Source: Fluoribacter dumoffii NY 23 (GTDB taxonomy: Bacteria; Pseudomonadota; Gammaproteobacteria; Legionellales; Legionellaceae). From it: a stretch of 64,000 nt of DNA. The notes under the pieces were generated by a model. It did not search any database. It was not told where the DNA came from and saw only the letters and a program-made list of their open reading frames with translations. Position 1 is the first letter of the stretch. Each line of letters starts with the position of its first letter. The stretch lies in NCBI RefSeq assembly GCF_000236165.1, contig NZ_CM001375.1, positions 16,341 through 80,340 on the forward strand, read 5' to 3'. Positions 10,407 to 18,496 of the stretch are shown here, piece after piece. Both the position numbers and the translations under genes were made by a program.

Positions 10407-10535
10407 AATAGGTGTGTATATTCGTTCAATAGATATTTTTTACTCATTCAATAGGTGTGGATTAGGTGTTGATATTTTATAACTTATTGATTATTATTAA
10501 AGAGTGGATGCACACCTATATAAAATAGGGGTGTT
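10407..10535. repeat. AATAGGTGTG-type repeats in oriT
   Basis: Exact AATAGGTGTG occurs at 10407-10416 and 10450-10459. A close copy, ATTAGGTGTT, lies at 10461-10470, an AATAGGGGTGTT at 10524-10535, and an inverted copy (CACACCTATA) at 10511-10520 facing the last one. The last two form a near-palindrome of about 26 bases. Such boxes are expected to bind the TraM-like protein or other relaxosome proteins. Confidence 0.7.
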
Positions 10536-10584
10536 AGCAGATCTTAAAATGCCAATCCGCACGTAAGCTACTGAATAATAATAA

Positions 10585-10626
10585 AATGTTTTAAGCAATA
10601 AACATTGCGAGGGGTGTGTTCTTTTT
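10585..10626 (+). other. Predicted nic region with relaxase hairpin
   Basis: The arms AATGTTT and AAACATT enclose an 8-base loop and are followed at once by GCGAGGGGTGTG. In F the relaxase site also has an inverted repeat immediately 5' of GTGGGGTGT, with the cut after that T. The predicted nick is between 10617 and 10618. Confidence 0.65.
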
Positions 10627-10778
10627 TATTTGGTTTTGCTTTTTTTGTGTGTGTTTCACTGGCCATTTTAGTATAGTTTATTTAAATTAATATTTTGGGA
10701 AGCGCATAATAATTGCGTACTTGTGATTCACGGATTCTCTTATCTATAATCGTGTCACTGAACAGGGATATTTATATC

Positions 10779-11081
10779 ATGGGCATATTAAAAAAAATTC
10801 TGAAAAAAATTGCTAAAATCATTCATTTTCGACCATATAGCGAATGGACTGAAAATGAAAAAGCAAAGTATGCTAAACAGAATTCTTTTCGTTCTTGCTC
10901 CAAATCAAATAATACAGAAATTAATCCTGCTACAGGATTACCAATGATTGGAGCTTTAGACAGCATGGGAAATTCTTTTGGTTCCAGTGCATCCGATAGA
11001 GACAATTATTGGAATAATGATTATCATCATTATTCAACGTACAATAGCAGCAATTATGATCCATTTAACAATCGTTATTAA
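10779..11081 (+). CDS. Hypothetical protein, basic N-terminus and polar low-complexity tail
   Basis: A 100-residue protein. The ATG at 10779 is preferred to an upstream TTG because AGGGA precedes it. The first ~25 residues are very rich in Lys/Ile (GILKKILKKIAKII), a likely amphipathic helix. The rest is Asn/Ser/Tyr-rich and probably disordered. It is the first gene after the predicted nic site on the transferred side. I do not recognise the family; the amphipathic N-terminus could bind membrane or nucleic acid. Confidence 0.55.
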   Translation: MGILKKILKKIAKIIHFRPYSEWTENEKAKYAKQNSFRSCSKSNNTEINPATGLPMIGALDSMGNSFGSSASDRDNYWNNDYHHYSTYNSSNYDPFNNRY

Positions 11082-11117
11082 AAGACACTAATTTTTATAT
11101 TAAATTGAGGATTTATT

Positions 11118-11327
11118 ATGGCTTTAATCAGCGCAAGAAAAGCACCTGAAACTGAAAAAATTAAGATCGAAATCAGTAAAGATATTTACTCAGAAATAAA
11201 AGAATACTGCTTATGGGCTGGTATTGATAACATTAGCCATTTTTTTGAAGAATCATCTACGATGATTTTCTCTAAAGACAAAGAATGGAAGCAATACAGA
11301 AAAGAGAAAAAATTAACTTTAGCATAA
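11118..11327 (+). CDS. Small ribbon-helix-helix-like protein
   Basis: A 69-residue protein starting after GAGG (spacing 7). A short beta-strand pattern (EKIKIEISKDIYSEI) is followed by two predicted helices, the layout of Arc/MetJ or TraY-type DNA-binding proteins. It overlaps the open frame of the next gene and lies close to the predicted oriT, so a relaxosome or local repressor role is possible. The fold call is from pattern only and function is unknown. Confidence 0.55.
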   Translation: MALISARKAPETEKIKIEISKDIYSEIKEYCLWAGIDNISHFFEESSTMIFSKDKEWKQYRKEKKLTLA

Positions 11328-11350
11328 TCAATTTAAAAAAGGATATTCAA

Positions 11351-11989
11351 GTGAAAAACAGTATTAAAAAAACGTGTAAATACATAGTACCCATAGCTAT
11401 TATTAGCATATTTGTTTTTCACTCTTATTCAGTCCAATCAAAACTAGAGCAGAAAGAAAAACAAACCTATATTACTATAAAAGAGTTATCCGAACTTGCC
11501 GCGAAAAATCGAGGTGTTGAGCCAACTTTTCTGGATAAGGCAGTAATTGCTATTATGGATTGGCTCATCCCTGTCGCTTTTATTAATAAGAATGAATATC
11601 TCAAATTACTGTCTGAACATAAAAAAGAAATTACCTCAGAATCAAAAAAAATTTATGTGCCATCAAGCAAGATGGGGGAAGTTGTAGTCATCAAAAAATT
11701 TAAATTTTCAACACCGGAGATTAAGGAATCAAAATCCATACCTATGGGCAAAATTTTTAGTGCATTTGTCATCGCTCCCTTTCATGATTCTGATAGTCCT
11801 AATCAATTACAGTTTAAAATAAATATCAACCCCATTTCGTGCACCGCAATCTCTGATTCCATTTTAAAAACTGATTATAAATCAGGGAAAATAGTCGCAA
11901 AAATTAGCGAGATAAAGTGTGCTGATGATGAGTCGAAAATCATACCTTTAGAAGCAGTCGCACTTGTGTCAGGTAGGGTATTATCCTAA
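11351..11989 (+). CDS. Hypothetical single-pass membrane-anchored protein
   Basis: A 212-residue protein. The GTG at 11351 is chosen because AAAAAAGGA stands 7 bases upstream. One N-terminal membrane segment (about residues 8-28) is followed by a soluble domain with predicted alternating strands. Two cysteines near residues 172 and 194 could pair if the domain is periplasmic. The next gene starts 2 bases after the stop, so they are probably co-transcribed. I do not recognise the family. Confidence 0.6.
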   Translation: MKNSIKKTCKYIVPIAIISIFVFHSYSVQSKLEQKEKQTYITIKELSELAAKNRGVEPTFLDKAVIAIMDWLIPVAFINKNEYLKLLSEHKKEITSESKKIYVPSSKMGEVVVIKKFKFSTPEIKESKSIPMGKIFSAFVIAPFHDSDSPNQLQFKININPISCTAISDSILKTDYKSGKIVAKISEIKCADDESKIIPLEAVALVSGRVLS

Positions 11990-11991
11990 AA

Positions 11992-12273
11992 ATGAATATT
12001 CGATCTCTTCAAATAAAAGCACATTCTATAGTCTTATGTTTTTCTTTAATTAAACGGAAGTTGGCGTTTCTTTTATTCATTGTTTTTCTGATAAATAGTA
12101 AAGCTATTTTTTCTTACATAAAGAGCTCTTTAACTGTAATCATTAACAAATTGGATGTTCTTATTTTAGATCACCAAATTTTTTATTATTTGGTGATCTT
12201 ATCAATCAACATTCTATTAATTATCAAAGCATATTCAAGGTATAAAACTAACAAGATGAGGCATAAAGACTAG
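11992..12273 (+). CDS. Small two-helix membrane protein
   Basis: A 93-residue protein with hydrophobic segments at about residues 22-42 and 62-80, and basic ends. It is directly downstream of a membrane-anchored protein with a 2-base gap, which suggests a joint function. No family is recognised and the start has only a weak ribosome-binding site. Confidence 0.5.
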   Translation: MNIRSLQIKAHSIVLCFSLIKRKLAFLLFIVFLINSKAIFSYIKSSLTVIINKLDVLILDHQIFYYLVILSINILLIIKAYSRYKTNKMRHKD

Positions 12274-12293
12274 CAAAAAACACCTCTTGCAAT

Positions 12294-12557
12294 TCAAAGT
12301 AATTCCCAATCTCCAAAGTATCCCTCTTTGGTTTTGATTAAATCCTCATAAACGCACATTTCTAAACCATTCCCTAATTCATCCCACCCCGTTAAATCCA
12401 TGGCCTCCTTCAATGCGCTCTCAGTAACAAAAAAGATCCTTGGTACTCCATAAGTCCATATAATCACATCAACATCATTAAGGGTTGCGCCTTCAAATCC
12501 CCAATCATCCATTTCTTGTTCTGGGGTATTGCGTCCATGATATAATCTTAATTTCAT
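12294..12557 (-). CDS. Small acidic hypothetical protein downstream of DUF932 gene
   Basis: An 87-residue acidic protein rich in Asp, Glu, Gly and Trp with no membrane segment. It lies 83 bases after the DUF932 gene on the same strand and is probably translated from the same transcript (AAAGGA upstream of the start). The family is not recognised. Small acidic proteins in leading regions are sometimes anti-restriction DNA mimics; that is only a suggestion from charge and place. Confidence 0.55.
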   Translation of the reverse strand: MKLRLYHGRNTPEQEMDDWGFEGATLNDVDVIIWTYGVPRIFFVTESALKEAMDLTGWDELGNGLEMCVYEDLIKTKEGYFGDWELL

Positions 12558-12640
12558 AATTGTCCTTTAAAATTGATTGATTTGCTTGTCATCCGTAGAA
12601 TGATGAACAAAGGAATACTCCTTTGCTCATCAATGCCTGC

Positions 12641-13444
12641 TTATCTTTTTATTTCCATCATTTTTTCAGTAAGAGTCCATAACGCACGATTTAATTTCAC
12701 ATTTTGATCAATGGCTTTTACTTCTCTGGTTTTGGTTCGAGTGGTGTAACCGTATTTATTTAAACGATGGCCACGGATCCCACCTTTAATTAAGTTTTCT
12801 TGCAGGACATTAAACACGGTAAACAAATCATTATCTTTTTGATCTACATAACGCCTTGGTTGCAATAAACTCTTAGGATTAACGATAATACCCCCCTCTG
12901 TATCAGAGAATTTTAGTGAGTGAGCAGCTTCTGCAAAAATCATTTTTTCATCGTCATTCAAGTGAATGGAAGCCATATCATCGGATACATCAAGCATGTT
13001 ATTTGCTGTCTCAATCACTTTGTAGGTGCCTTCAATGACATTCCCAAGAACATCCCCCTGATGTTTAATTCTAATTTCGTTATACGCTTGTCCAGCGATC
13101 ATTCCATTACTGCACACAACCCGAAAAAGACCCGCCATTAAGCGATAAGAAGACAAACCATCATGAGAGTTAATAAGAACCAATTCGGGATAAAGCCCCT
13201 GATTATTTTGCAGGACATCATGGCGTTGAAAACGGAGCATGTGTTTTGCAAATACTTTCGCTTCTTGGTTCTGGCTTTTGGTCTGGGTTGCCCAAGTGGG
13301 GAAAAAACCTTCTGACATTAATTTATCAATGATTTGCTCGGTTGAAATGGGCGAGTACTTGGTACTCGTTTTATAAGAGCTGGCTTGTGTGAATATGGAT
13401 GGCGCTAATTTGAATAATTTATCTTTTGATAATACTGGTAACAT
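12641..13444 (-). CDS. DUF932 domain protein (phage/plasmid-like)
   Basis: A 267-residue soluble protein with the features of the DUF932 family: a middle section with LVLINSHDGLSSY and a cysteine-containing FRVVCSNGM, which are hallmarks of these proteins. The family is common on conjugative plasmids and phages, often in the leading region, and its biochemical role is not settled. The start is supported by AGGAG six bases upstream. Its promoter (TTGACC-17-GATACT) faces a matching promoter of a divergent gene, and both leaders share the same 23 bases. Confidence 0.85.
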   Translation of the reverse strand: MLPVLSKDKLFKLAPSIFTQASSYKTSTKYSPISTEQIIDKLMSEGFFPTWATQTKSQNQEAKVFAKHMLRFQRHDVLQNNQGLYPELVLINSHDGLSSYRLMAGLFRVVCSNGMIAGQAYNEIRIKHQGDVLGNVIEGTYKVIETANNMLDVSDDMASIHLNDDEKMIFAEAAHSLKFSDTEGGIIVNPKSLLQPRRYVDQKDNDLFTVFNVLQENLIKGGIRGHRLNKYGYTTRTKTREVKAIDQNVKLNRALWTLTEKMMEIKR

Positions 13445-13488
13445 GTTGTTCTCCTATGTTTTTACTATTGTTCTCAAGGAACAAATAC

Positions 13489-13517
13489 AGTATCGCAAAA
13501 AACCGACCCAAGGTCAA
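13489..13517 (-). promoter_or_regulatory. Promoter of the DUF932 gene
   Basis: On the minus strand TTGACC (13512-13517) and GATACT (13489-13494) are separated by exactly 17 bases, a good sigma-70 pattern about 45 bases before the start codon. Confidence 0.65.
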
Positions 13518-13561
13518 AATTATTTATAAATTTTCTTTATAAACTTTATTTATTACAAATG

Positions 13562-13590
13562 TTGATATTTTAAGATGCACTTGTTATACT
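13562..13590 (+). promoter_or_regulatory. Promoter of the 107-residue gene
   Basis: TTGATA (13562-13567) and TATACT (13585-13590) are separated by 17 bases, placed about 44 bases before the ATG at 13634. It is arranged as a mirror of the opposite promoter. Confidence 0.7.
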
Positions 13591-13633
13591 GTTCTTGTCT
13601 TAGTGACCAATAGTAAAAACATAGGAGAACAGC

Positions 13634-13957
13634 ATGACTATTCCAGAAATTATCCAACGCCAATTACTGCACACAAATAAAGCGATCGTCTGGTCGTGGG
13701 GTGTGTCCAAATGGTATAAAGTATCCAATACAATGCTTGCAATACGAGTTCATGCACACCGCCTCAATGGGTTTGTATGCATCACATTGGATGAGGCACA
13801 TGATTTGTATAACATTACTTTTTATTCAAATAAAACAGTTCCAGAGATGCTTAAGCATCCTGTTTCTGCATATGAGGCGATAGAAGGGGTTTATTGCGAT
13901 CAACTCGTTGAGTTCATTGATAATATAATCGAAAGAATACCAAACTATAAATATTAA
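13634..13957 (+). CDS. Hypothetical protein divergent from DUF932
   Basis: A 107-residue soluble protein with no membrane segment and no motif I recognise. Its leader and ribosome-binding site (ATAGGAGAACAGC before ATG) are nearly identical to those of the divergent DUF932 gene, so the two are likely expressed together, probably early after entry into a recipient. The length and predicted mixed alpha/beta content suggest a complete small domain. Confidence 0.65.
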   Translation: MTIPEIIQRQLLHTNKAIVWSWGVSKWYKVSNTMLAIRVHAHRLNGFVCITLDEAHDLYNITFYSNKTVPEMLKHPVSAYEAIEGVYCDQLVEFIDNIIERIPNYKY

Positions 13958-14009
13958 ACCTTATCCAGCCTCCAATCGCTGGGGGCTAGAAATCATTTGA
14001 GGTGATTTA

Positions 14010-14828
14010 ATGAAAAAATTATCATTTGCCGTTAAGGCAAACATGAATAAACCCCCTAGAGTTCATGTGCAATCAGCAGATAAAAAAACAACCTATGGTT
14101 CATTTCAAGCCAATAACTGTGATGAATTTGATGCCTGGAATAAATTAAGCCCAGAAGAAACCATTGAATTAAAGCATTATATGAACAATATGTCGGCTAT
14201 TGAGCATTACTTTTCTACAAAGGCTCTGTCCGAACAAAAAGATTTTAGAATCAAATTACCCAACAGTTTTATAGGTACTATAGATGAAATAAGCAAGCTA
14301 TGCTCTGAGGAAGACATCAACTTAAATGTTTATGATGCCATGATTAGTGCAGCCATTGGGCAGCTTAAAATCAAGACAGCAAGCCTTCCTGATGACAAAA
14401 AGCAGCAAGCCCTGATGCTCCTTAATCAACTCGGACTATCTGAAAATGTAAAATCGGATGTTTCCTTAAAAATACAAGCGGTATTCTCTGAATTATTGTC
14501 CATTCATAATAAATCAGAAAAACTGCACCAAAAATCCATAGTCCTTTTTAATAAAGATAAAAGTATTTCTCCGAAAACCATTGAAGAAATCGCAAAAGGT
14601 GATTTATCAACCTCCAAATGGTTAGTATCTTGTGCCATAGAGATTTTACTGGAAGAAAAACCAGATATTGTGCAAAAAATATTATCTGATAACGATATCT
14701 TGTTTTTGTGGGCGACTCCTTCACTAAAAAATAATAGGCCAATCAAGGAATTACTCGATAAATTAGGGTCTTTGAATAACTCCGAAATGTTAAGCAGCAA
14801 ACTAAATTCCATGACAGACTTTAGTTAA
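14010..14828 (+). CDS. Hypothetical helical protein
   Basis: A 272-residue protein, soluble and predicted mostly helical, with a good GAGGTG site before the ATG. Residues 1-60 are basic and polar. The rest alternates helices rich in Leu, Ile, Lys and Glu. It lies 38 bases before a toxin-antitoxin pair on the same strand and could be part of that unit. I do not recognise the family. Confidence 0.6.
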   Translation: MKKLSFAVKANMNKPPRVHVQSADKKTTYGSFQANNCDEFDAWNKLSPEETIELKHYMNNMSAIEHYFSTKALSEQKDFRIKLPNSFIGTIDEISKLCSEEDINLNVYDAMISAAIGQLKIKTASLPDDKKQQALMLLNQLGLSENVKSDVSLKIQAVFSELLSIHNKSEKLHQKSIVLFNKDKSISPKTIEEIAKGDLSTSKWLVSCAIEILLEEKPDIVQKILSDNDILFLWATPSLKNNRPIKELLDKLGSLNNSEMLSSKLNSMTDFS

Positions 14829-14866
14829 AGACTTTCCAAAATATCACATTTATGCTATAAATTACT

Positions 14867-15220
14867 ATGAGAATAAAATTTTACCAAAAACAATCAGGCA
14901 AAAACCCTGTGGCGGAATTCCTAAATGATTTGCCATCCGATGAAATCGCGCGACTTGCCGGTTGTTTAAAGAATGTTGAAGAGCTTGGTTTTGATAGCCC
15001 AAGGGTACAATTCAGGCAAATAAAAGGCTCGCTTTGGGAAATTAAGATTAAAACATCACGCAGTGGTTATCGTTTTTTTTATGTGTGTATTCAAAAGGAA
15101 ATCATTGTTCTTTTACATGCTTACAAAAAGCAGTCACAAAAAGCGCCAAAGCAAGAAATTGAACTGGCTGAAAAACGAATGATGGAGGTATACGACCATG
15201 AAAGCACTTACCTTAAATGA
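14867..15220 (+). CDS. higB: HigB/RelE-type toxin (Gp49-like)
   Basis: A 117-residue basic protein with the layout of HigB toxins: an N-terminal strand ending in NPVAEFLNDLP, a middle FRQIKGSLWEIKI, and YRFFYVC followed by a HAYKKQSQKAP motif typical of Gp49-like mRNA interferases. It precedes its antitoxin, the usual HigBA order, and overlaps it by 23 bases. The toxin would cleave mRNA at the ribosome when the labile antitoxin is lost, stabilising the element or acting in defence. Confidence 0.88.
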   Translation: MRIKFYQKQSGKNPVAEFLNDLPSDEIARLAGCLKNVEELGFDSPRVQFRQIKGSLWEIKIKTSRSGYRFFYVCIQKEIIVLLHAYKKQSQKAPKQEIELAEKRMMEVYDHESTYLK

Positions 15221-15488
15221 GTTTATTGACGACAAAATCAATAAGGACGAAGAATTTGCCAAGCACTATGAGCGTGAGCAAATCATTAATAACATTGCCG
15301 TCATGATTGTGAATGCCCGTAAAAAGCGGCATATGACTCAATCCGAGTTGGCCAATAAAATTGGAACCAAGCAATCGGTTATTTCTCGTCTTGAAAGCGG
15401 CAATAGCTCCTTTATTCCCTCATTAGAAACGTTGGTAAAGGTCGCTGATGCGCTCAACATGCACTTAAAATTGCAATTACAAGCCTAA
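15198..15488 (+). CDS. higA: HigA-type antitoxin, XRE helix-turn-helix
   Basis: A 96-residue protein with a Cro/CI helix-turn-helix at about residues 38-90 (MTQSELANKIGTKQSVISRLE). The N-terminal ~35 residues are charged and would bind the toxin. It overlaps the end of the toxin gene, indicating coupled translation, and by family it represses the shared operon. The helicase gene follows after 48 bases on the same strand, so read-through is likely. Confidence 0.88.
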   Translation: MKALTLNEFIDDKINKDEEFAKHYEREQIINNIAVMIVNARKKRHMTQSELANKIGTKQSVISRLESGNSSFIPSLETLVKVADALNMHLKLQLQA

Positions 15489-15536
15489 TAAACATTTGGC
15501 CAACATCAAATAACAGTACTTTTTAAAGGATATAAA

Positions 15537-18035
15537 ATGGCATTAGATTTTTCCAAACTGAGTACAGGACAAACTGTTGATACAGTCTTAAAGCCAAGAG
15601 AAATTTTTAGCGCCTTACCAAATAAAAAACCAAACAAATTCCATTACCCCCGCGATGTGCAATCTCAAGTATGGAGCAAATGGTTTGACCGCAAAGAAGA
15701 ACGCAACCTGGTTATAAAAATGAATACTGGTGGCGGTAAAACAGTGGTTGGCCTTTTAATTTTAAAAAGTTGCTTGAATGAGAAGAAAGGGCCTGTAGTT
15801 TATATAGTTCCAGATAATTTTTTAGTAGAACAAGTGTTATCCGAAGCCAAAGATCTTGGATTAAATGCCGTTGATAACCCTGAAAATGAGAGTTTTTTAA
15901 AAGGAAAAGCAATTCTAGTAACTAATATATATAAATTAATTAACGGGAAATCAGTATTTGGTGTTGGCGATGAGGGAGCAAAAATACCCATTAAGACACT
16001 CCTTATTGATGATGCTCATGCGTGCGTAAACACAGTCGAAGAACAATTCACTTTGAACGTGTCATCATCTAACCCAGCATATAAAAAATTATTTAGTCTT
16101 TTTGAAGAAGCAATGAAAAGGCAGTCGGAAGCAAAATATTTGGAGATTGAAGCGGGAGACCCCTTTGCTTACATTCTGATCCCATATTGGAACTGGCAAG
16201 AAAATCTAAGTAAGGTAATGCAGGTTTTAATTGAAAACAAAAATCATGAAGACATAAAATTTAAATGGCCATTAATAAAAGAAAATTTAGAGCGATGCAG
16301 TTGCGTTATTAGTAAGCATTCCATTGAAATTACTAGTAATTGTATTCCAATTGATGTGATTCCTTCTATTAGTAATGCATCAAGAAAAATATTTATGACC
16401 GCGACATTATCAGACGATAGCGTCTTAACGACCCATTTTGGTGTTAGCTCTCAATATCTTAATAACCCTATCACTCCAGATTCAGCGGGAGATGTAGGTG
16501 ATCGATTAATCCTATTACCACAAGCTCTCAACACAAATATGTTTGATAGTGATGTTAAAGAATTATGTTTGAAATTATCCAAAGAATATAACGTGGTAGT
16601 TATTGTCCCATCTAACAAACGATTGGAGTTTTGGGAGGATGCAGCTGATCTCATTTTAAAAAAAGACACTATCCTTCAAGGAGTTGAACAACTTAAAACA
16701 ACTCATATTGGCTTAACAATTTTAGTTAACAAATATGATGGGATTGATTTGCCCGAAAATGCTTGTCGATTGTTAGTTATAGATGGATTACCAGCCGCTC
16801 GAAATAATATTGATAAAATTCGCCAGAGCGAGCTTGCGGGTAGTTCGAACAAAGTAAATCAAATCGTTCATAAAGTAGAACAGGGGATGGGGAGAGGTGT
16901 TAGATCTAATGATGATTATTGCGTCATTTTTCTTATGGGAAAAGATCTTACTTCTCAGCTTTATACGGGCGAAACTTTAGAACTATTTTCACCGGCGACA
17001 AAGGCTCAACTAGAATTGTCAGAAAGGGTAGCAGATCAAATAAAAGATAAAGGAGTTGAGGAAATTAGATCCGTAATAAACTACTGTCTAAAAAGAGACC
17101 CGCAATGGGTTGAGTTAAGTAGAGGTATTATGGCTAACCTAAATTACTCCAATAAAAATACATCTGACTCAATAAAAATCGCTTTAAGAGAAGCTTACGA
17201 TTTAGATCGCTCAGGGAAACCACAAGAAGCAGCAAACAGAATTTTACATGAAATCAATAACTCAACCGATGATCTTTTATTAAAAGGCGTATTAAAACAA
17301 TACATGTCGGAGTATATAAACAAGTACGATAAGGTGGAATCGCAAAAAACCCAACTATCCGCTATTTCTGATAATTTGAGAGTTCTTAAACCAATCGAAG
17401 GCATCAGTTATAAACCATTAAAAACCCATACAGGATCACAAGCAATACGATGTTCTACCTATTTAAAAGACAAATTTAAAGATGGAAACAAACTTATTAT
17501 CTATACAGAGGGAGTATTTTCAAAACTTATATTTAGTGAAGGTACTGCAAATATATTTGAGGATGCTTTTAACGAGTTAGCATACCTTCTTGGCTTTATA
17601 GGCCAACGCCCCGAAAATGATTATGGAAAAGGACCAGATAATCTCTGGCTGTTGGATGATTTAAAATTTTTAGTTATTGAATGTAAAAATGGTGCAACCA
17701 CCGATTTTATTTGCAAACACGATTGTAATCAGCTGAATGGTTCTGAAATTTGGTTTAATAATAATTATGGCAATGGTGCTAAATGTGTACCTATTATGAT
17801 TCATTTATCTACTTGTTTTGAGTATGCGTGTCCTCCAAGTAACAATATAAAAATAATAAATAAGAGCTTATTAGAAAAGCTAGTTAATAACGCCCGTAAA
17901 TTTATACGATCTATAGCCACTGAAAATAAGTTTGAAGACAGTCAAGCTGTCAAACAACATCTGGCACAATACAAGTTAGAGGCTAATGATATTATCGCCA
18001 ACTATACAACTGCTTTTAAAACAAAAAAAACCTGA
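15537..18035 (+). CDS. DEAD/DEAH-type helicase fused to PD-(D/E)XK-like nuclease
   Basis: An 832-residue soluble protein. Superfamily 2 helicase motifs are visible: Walker A NTGGGKTV (63-70), DDAH (158-161), MTATL (287-291) and QGMGRGVR (449-456). The C-terminal third carries a restriction-like core: FEDAFNELAYLLGF (675-688), GPD (699-701), IECK (714-717) and a following Q732, the expected pattern of a PD-(D/E)XK nuclease. AAAGGA precedes the ATG. It follows HigBA closely. Single-protein helicase-nucleases of this kind are known in anti-phage defence (for example Hna), which this may resemble. A role in plasmid DNA processing is the main alternative. The nuclease call is by motif only. Confidence 0.8.
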   Translation: MALDFSKLSTGQTVDTVLKPREIFSALPNKKPNKFHYPRDVQSQVWSKWFDRKEERNLVIKMNTGGGKTVVGLLILKSCLNEKKGPVVYIVPDNFLVEQVLSEAKDLGLNAVDNPENESFLKGKAILVTNIYKLINGKSVFGVGDEGAKIPIKTLLIDDAHACVNTVEEQFTLNVSSSNPAYKKLFSLFEEAMKRQSEAKYLEIEAGDPFAYILIPYWNWQENLSKVMQVLIENKNHEDIKFKWPLIKENLERCSCVISKHSIEITSNCIPIDVIPSISNASRKIFMTATLSDDSVLTTHFGVSSQYLNNPITPDSAGDVGDRLILLPQALNTNMFDSDVKELCLKLSKEYNVVVIVPSNKRLEFWEDAADLILKKDTILQGVEQLKTTHIGLTILVNKYDGIDLPENACRLLVIDGLPAARNNIDKIRQSELAGSSNKVNQIVHKVEQGMGRGVRSNDDYCVIFLMGKDLTSQLYTGETLELFSPATKAQLELSERVADQIKDKGVEEIRSVINYCLKRDPQWVELSRGIMANLNYSNKNTSDSIKIALREAYDLDRSGKPQEAANRILHEINNSTDDLLLKGVLKQYMSEYINKYDKVESQKTQLSAISDNLRVLKPIEGISYKPLKTHTGSQAIRCSTYLKDKFKDGNKLIIYTEGVFSKLIFSEGTANIFEDAFNELAYLLGFIGQRPENDYGKGPDNLWLLDDLKFLVIECKNGATTDFICKHDCNQLNGSEIWFNNNYGNGAKCVPIMIHLSTCFEYACPPSNNIKIINKSLLEKLVNNARKFIRSIATENKFEDSQAVKQHLAQYKLEANDIIANYTTAFKTKKT

Positions 18036-18214
18036 GCACTACATACTAGGTAAAAAGATAAAAATCAGCATTTCGATAGAATACTTGTTGGGATTATTTT
18101 ACTAACCTTTGAATTGGTTGAACAAGTATCGGCTTATCTCAAAATAAAGATCATCTCGATTAATTCGTATTCCATAGAGATCGGTATTGCGACAGAGAGT
18201 AACACCTTTAGAAC

Positions 18215-18496
18215 TCACCCAAACAAATCACTATGTGATCCTGTTCGTGATAATCGCAGCAATTGTATGCGATCATCTTTAATGGTCTTATAAATTAATA
18301 ACCAATCGGGGGTAATGTGACATTCACGATAACCATCCCAATTTACGGAAAGACTGTGATCCTTATGCTTTGGATCCAGGGGTTCTTCCTTTTGCAATTG
18401 CTCTACAATAGAGTCTAAGAGCGTCCTTCTTTTCCCTTGCTTCGTAATCTTTTTCAAATCACGCTTAAACTGTGTCGCCAACTCTAATTCAAGCAT
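18215..18496 (-). CDS. yafQ: YafQ-type toxin of a type II toxin-antitoxin pair
   Basis: A 93-residue basic protein. It begins with the typical QFKRDLKKI helix of YafQ/RelE toxins and ends with a TGSHSDLF motif, where the His and Phe match the catalytic end of YafQ. The middle has GYRECHITPDWLLIY, also a family hallmark. It overlaps the end of the antitoxin gene by 8 bases. By family it is a ribosome-dependent mRNA interferase. Confidence 0.92.
   Translation of the reverse strand: MLELELATQFKRDLKKITKQGKRRTLLDSIVEQLQKEEPLDPKHKDHSLSVNWDGYRECHITPDWLLIYKTIKDDRIQLLRLSRTGSHSDLFG

Larger units (their letters stand above)
10390..10640. other. Probable origin of transfer (oriT)
   Basis: The non-coding stretch between traM and the next gene holds three oriT signatures. 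First, repeated AATAGGTGTG boxes. Second, a hairpin with perfect 7-base arms (10585-10591 and 10600-10606). Third, directly after it, GCGAGGGGTGTGTTCTTTT, very close to the F-family nic region in which cleavage follows GGGTGT. By analogy the nick would fall after T10617 on the plus strand. Transfer would then run to higher coordinates, leaving traM and traI last, as in F. The adjacent MOBF relaxase and TraM-like gene support this. Confidence 0.75.
13447..13631. repeat. Inverted repeat: identical leaders of two divergent genes
   Basis: Positions 13447-13469 and 13609-13631 are perfect 23-base inverted copies. Each contains AGGAGAACA and sits just before the start codon of the gene it leads. 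Partial similarity extends about 25 bases further inward, through the ATACTGT region of both promoters. This is a duplicated promoter-leader unit facing outwards. Confidence 0.85.

Noticed and set aside
10407-10535. CRISPR-like repeats
   Set aside because: The units are 10 bases with irregular spacing and differing orientation, as protein-binding boxes are; no spacers and no cas genes.
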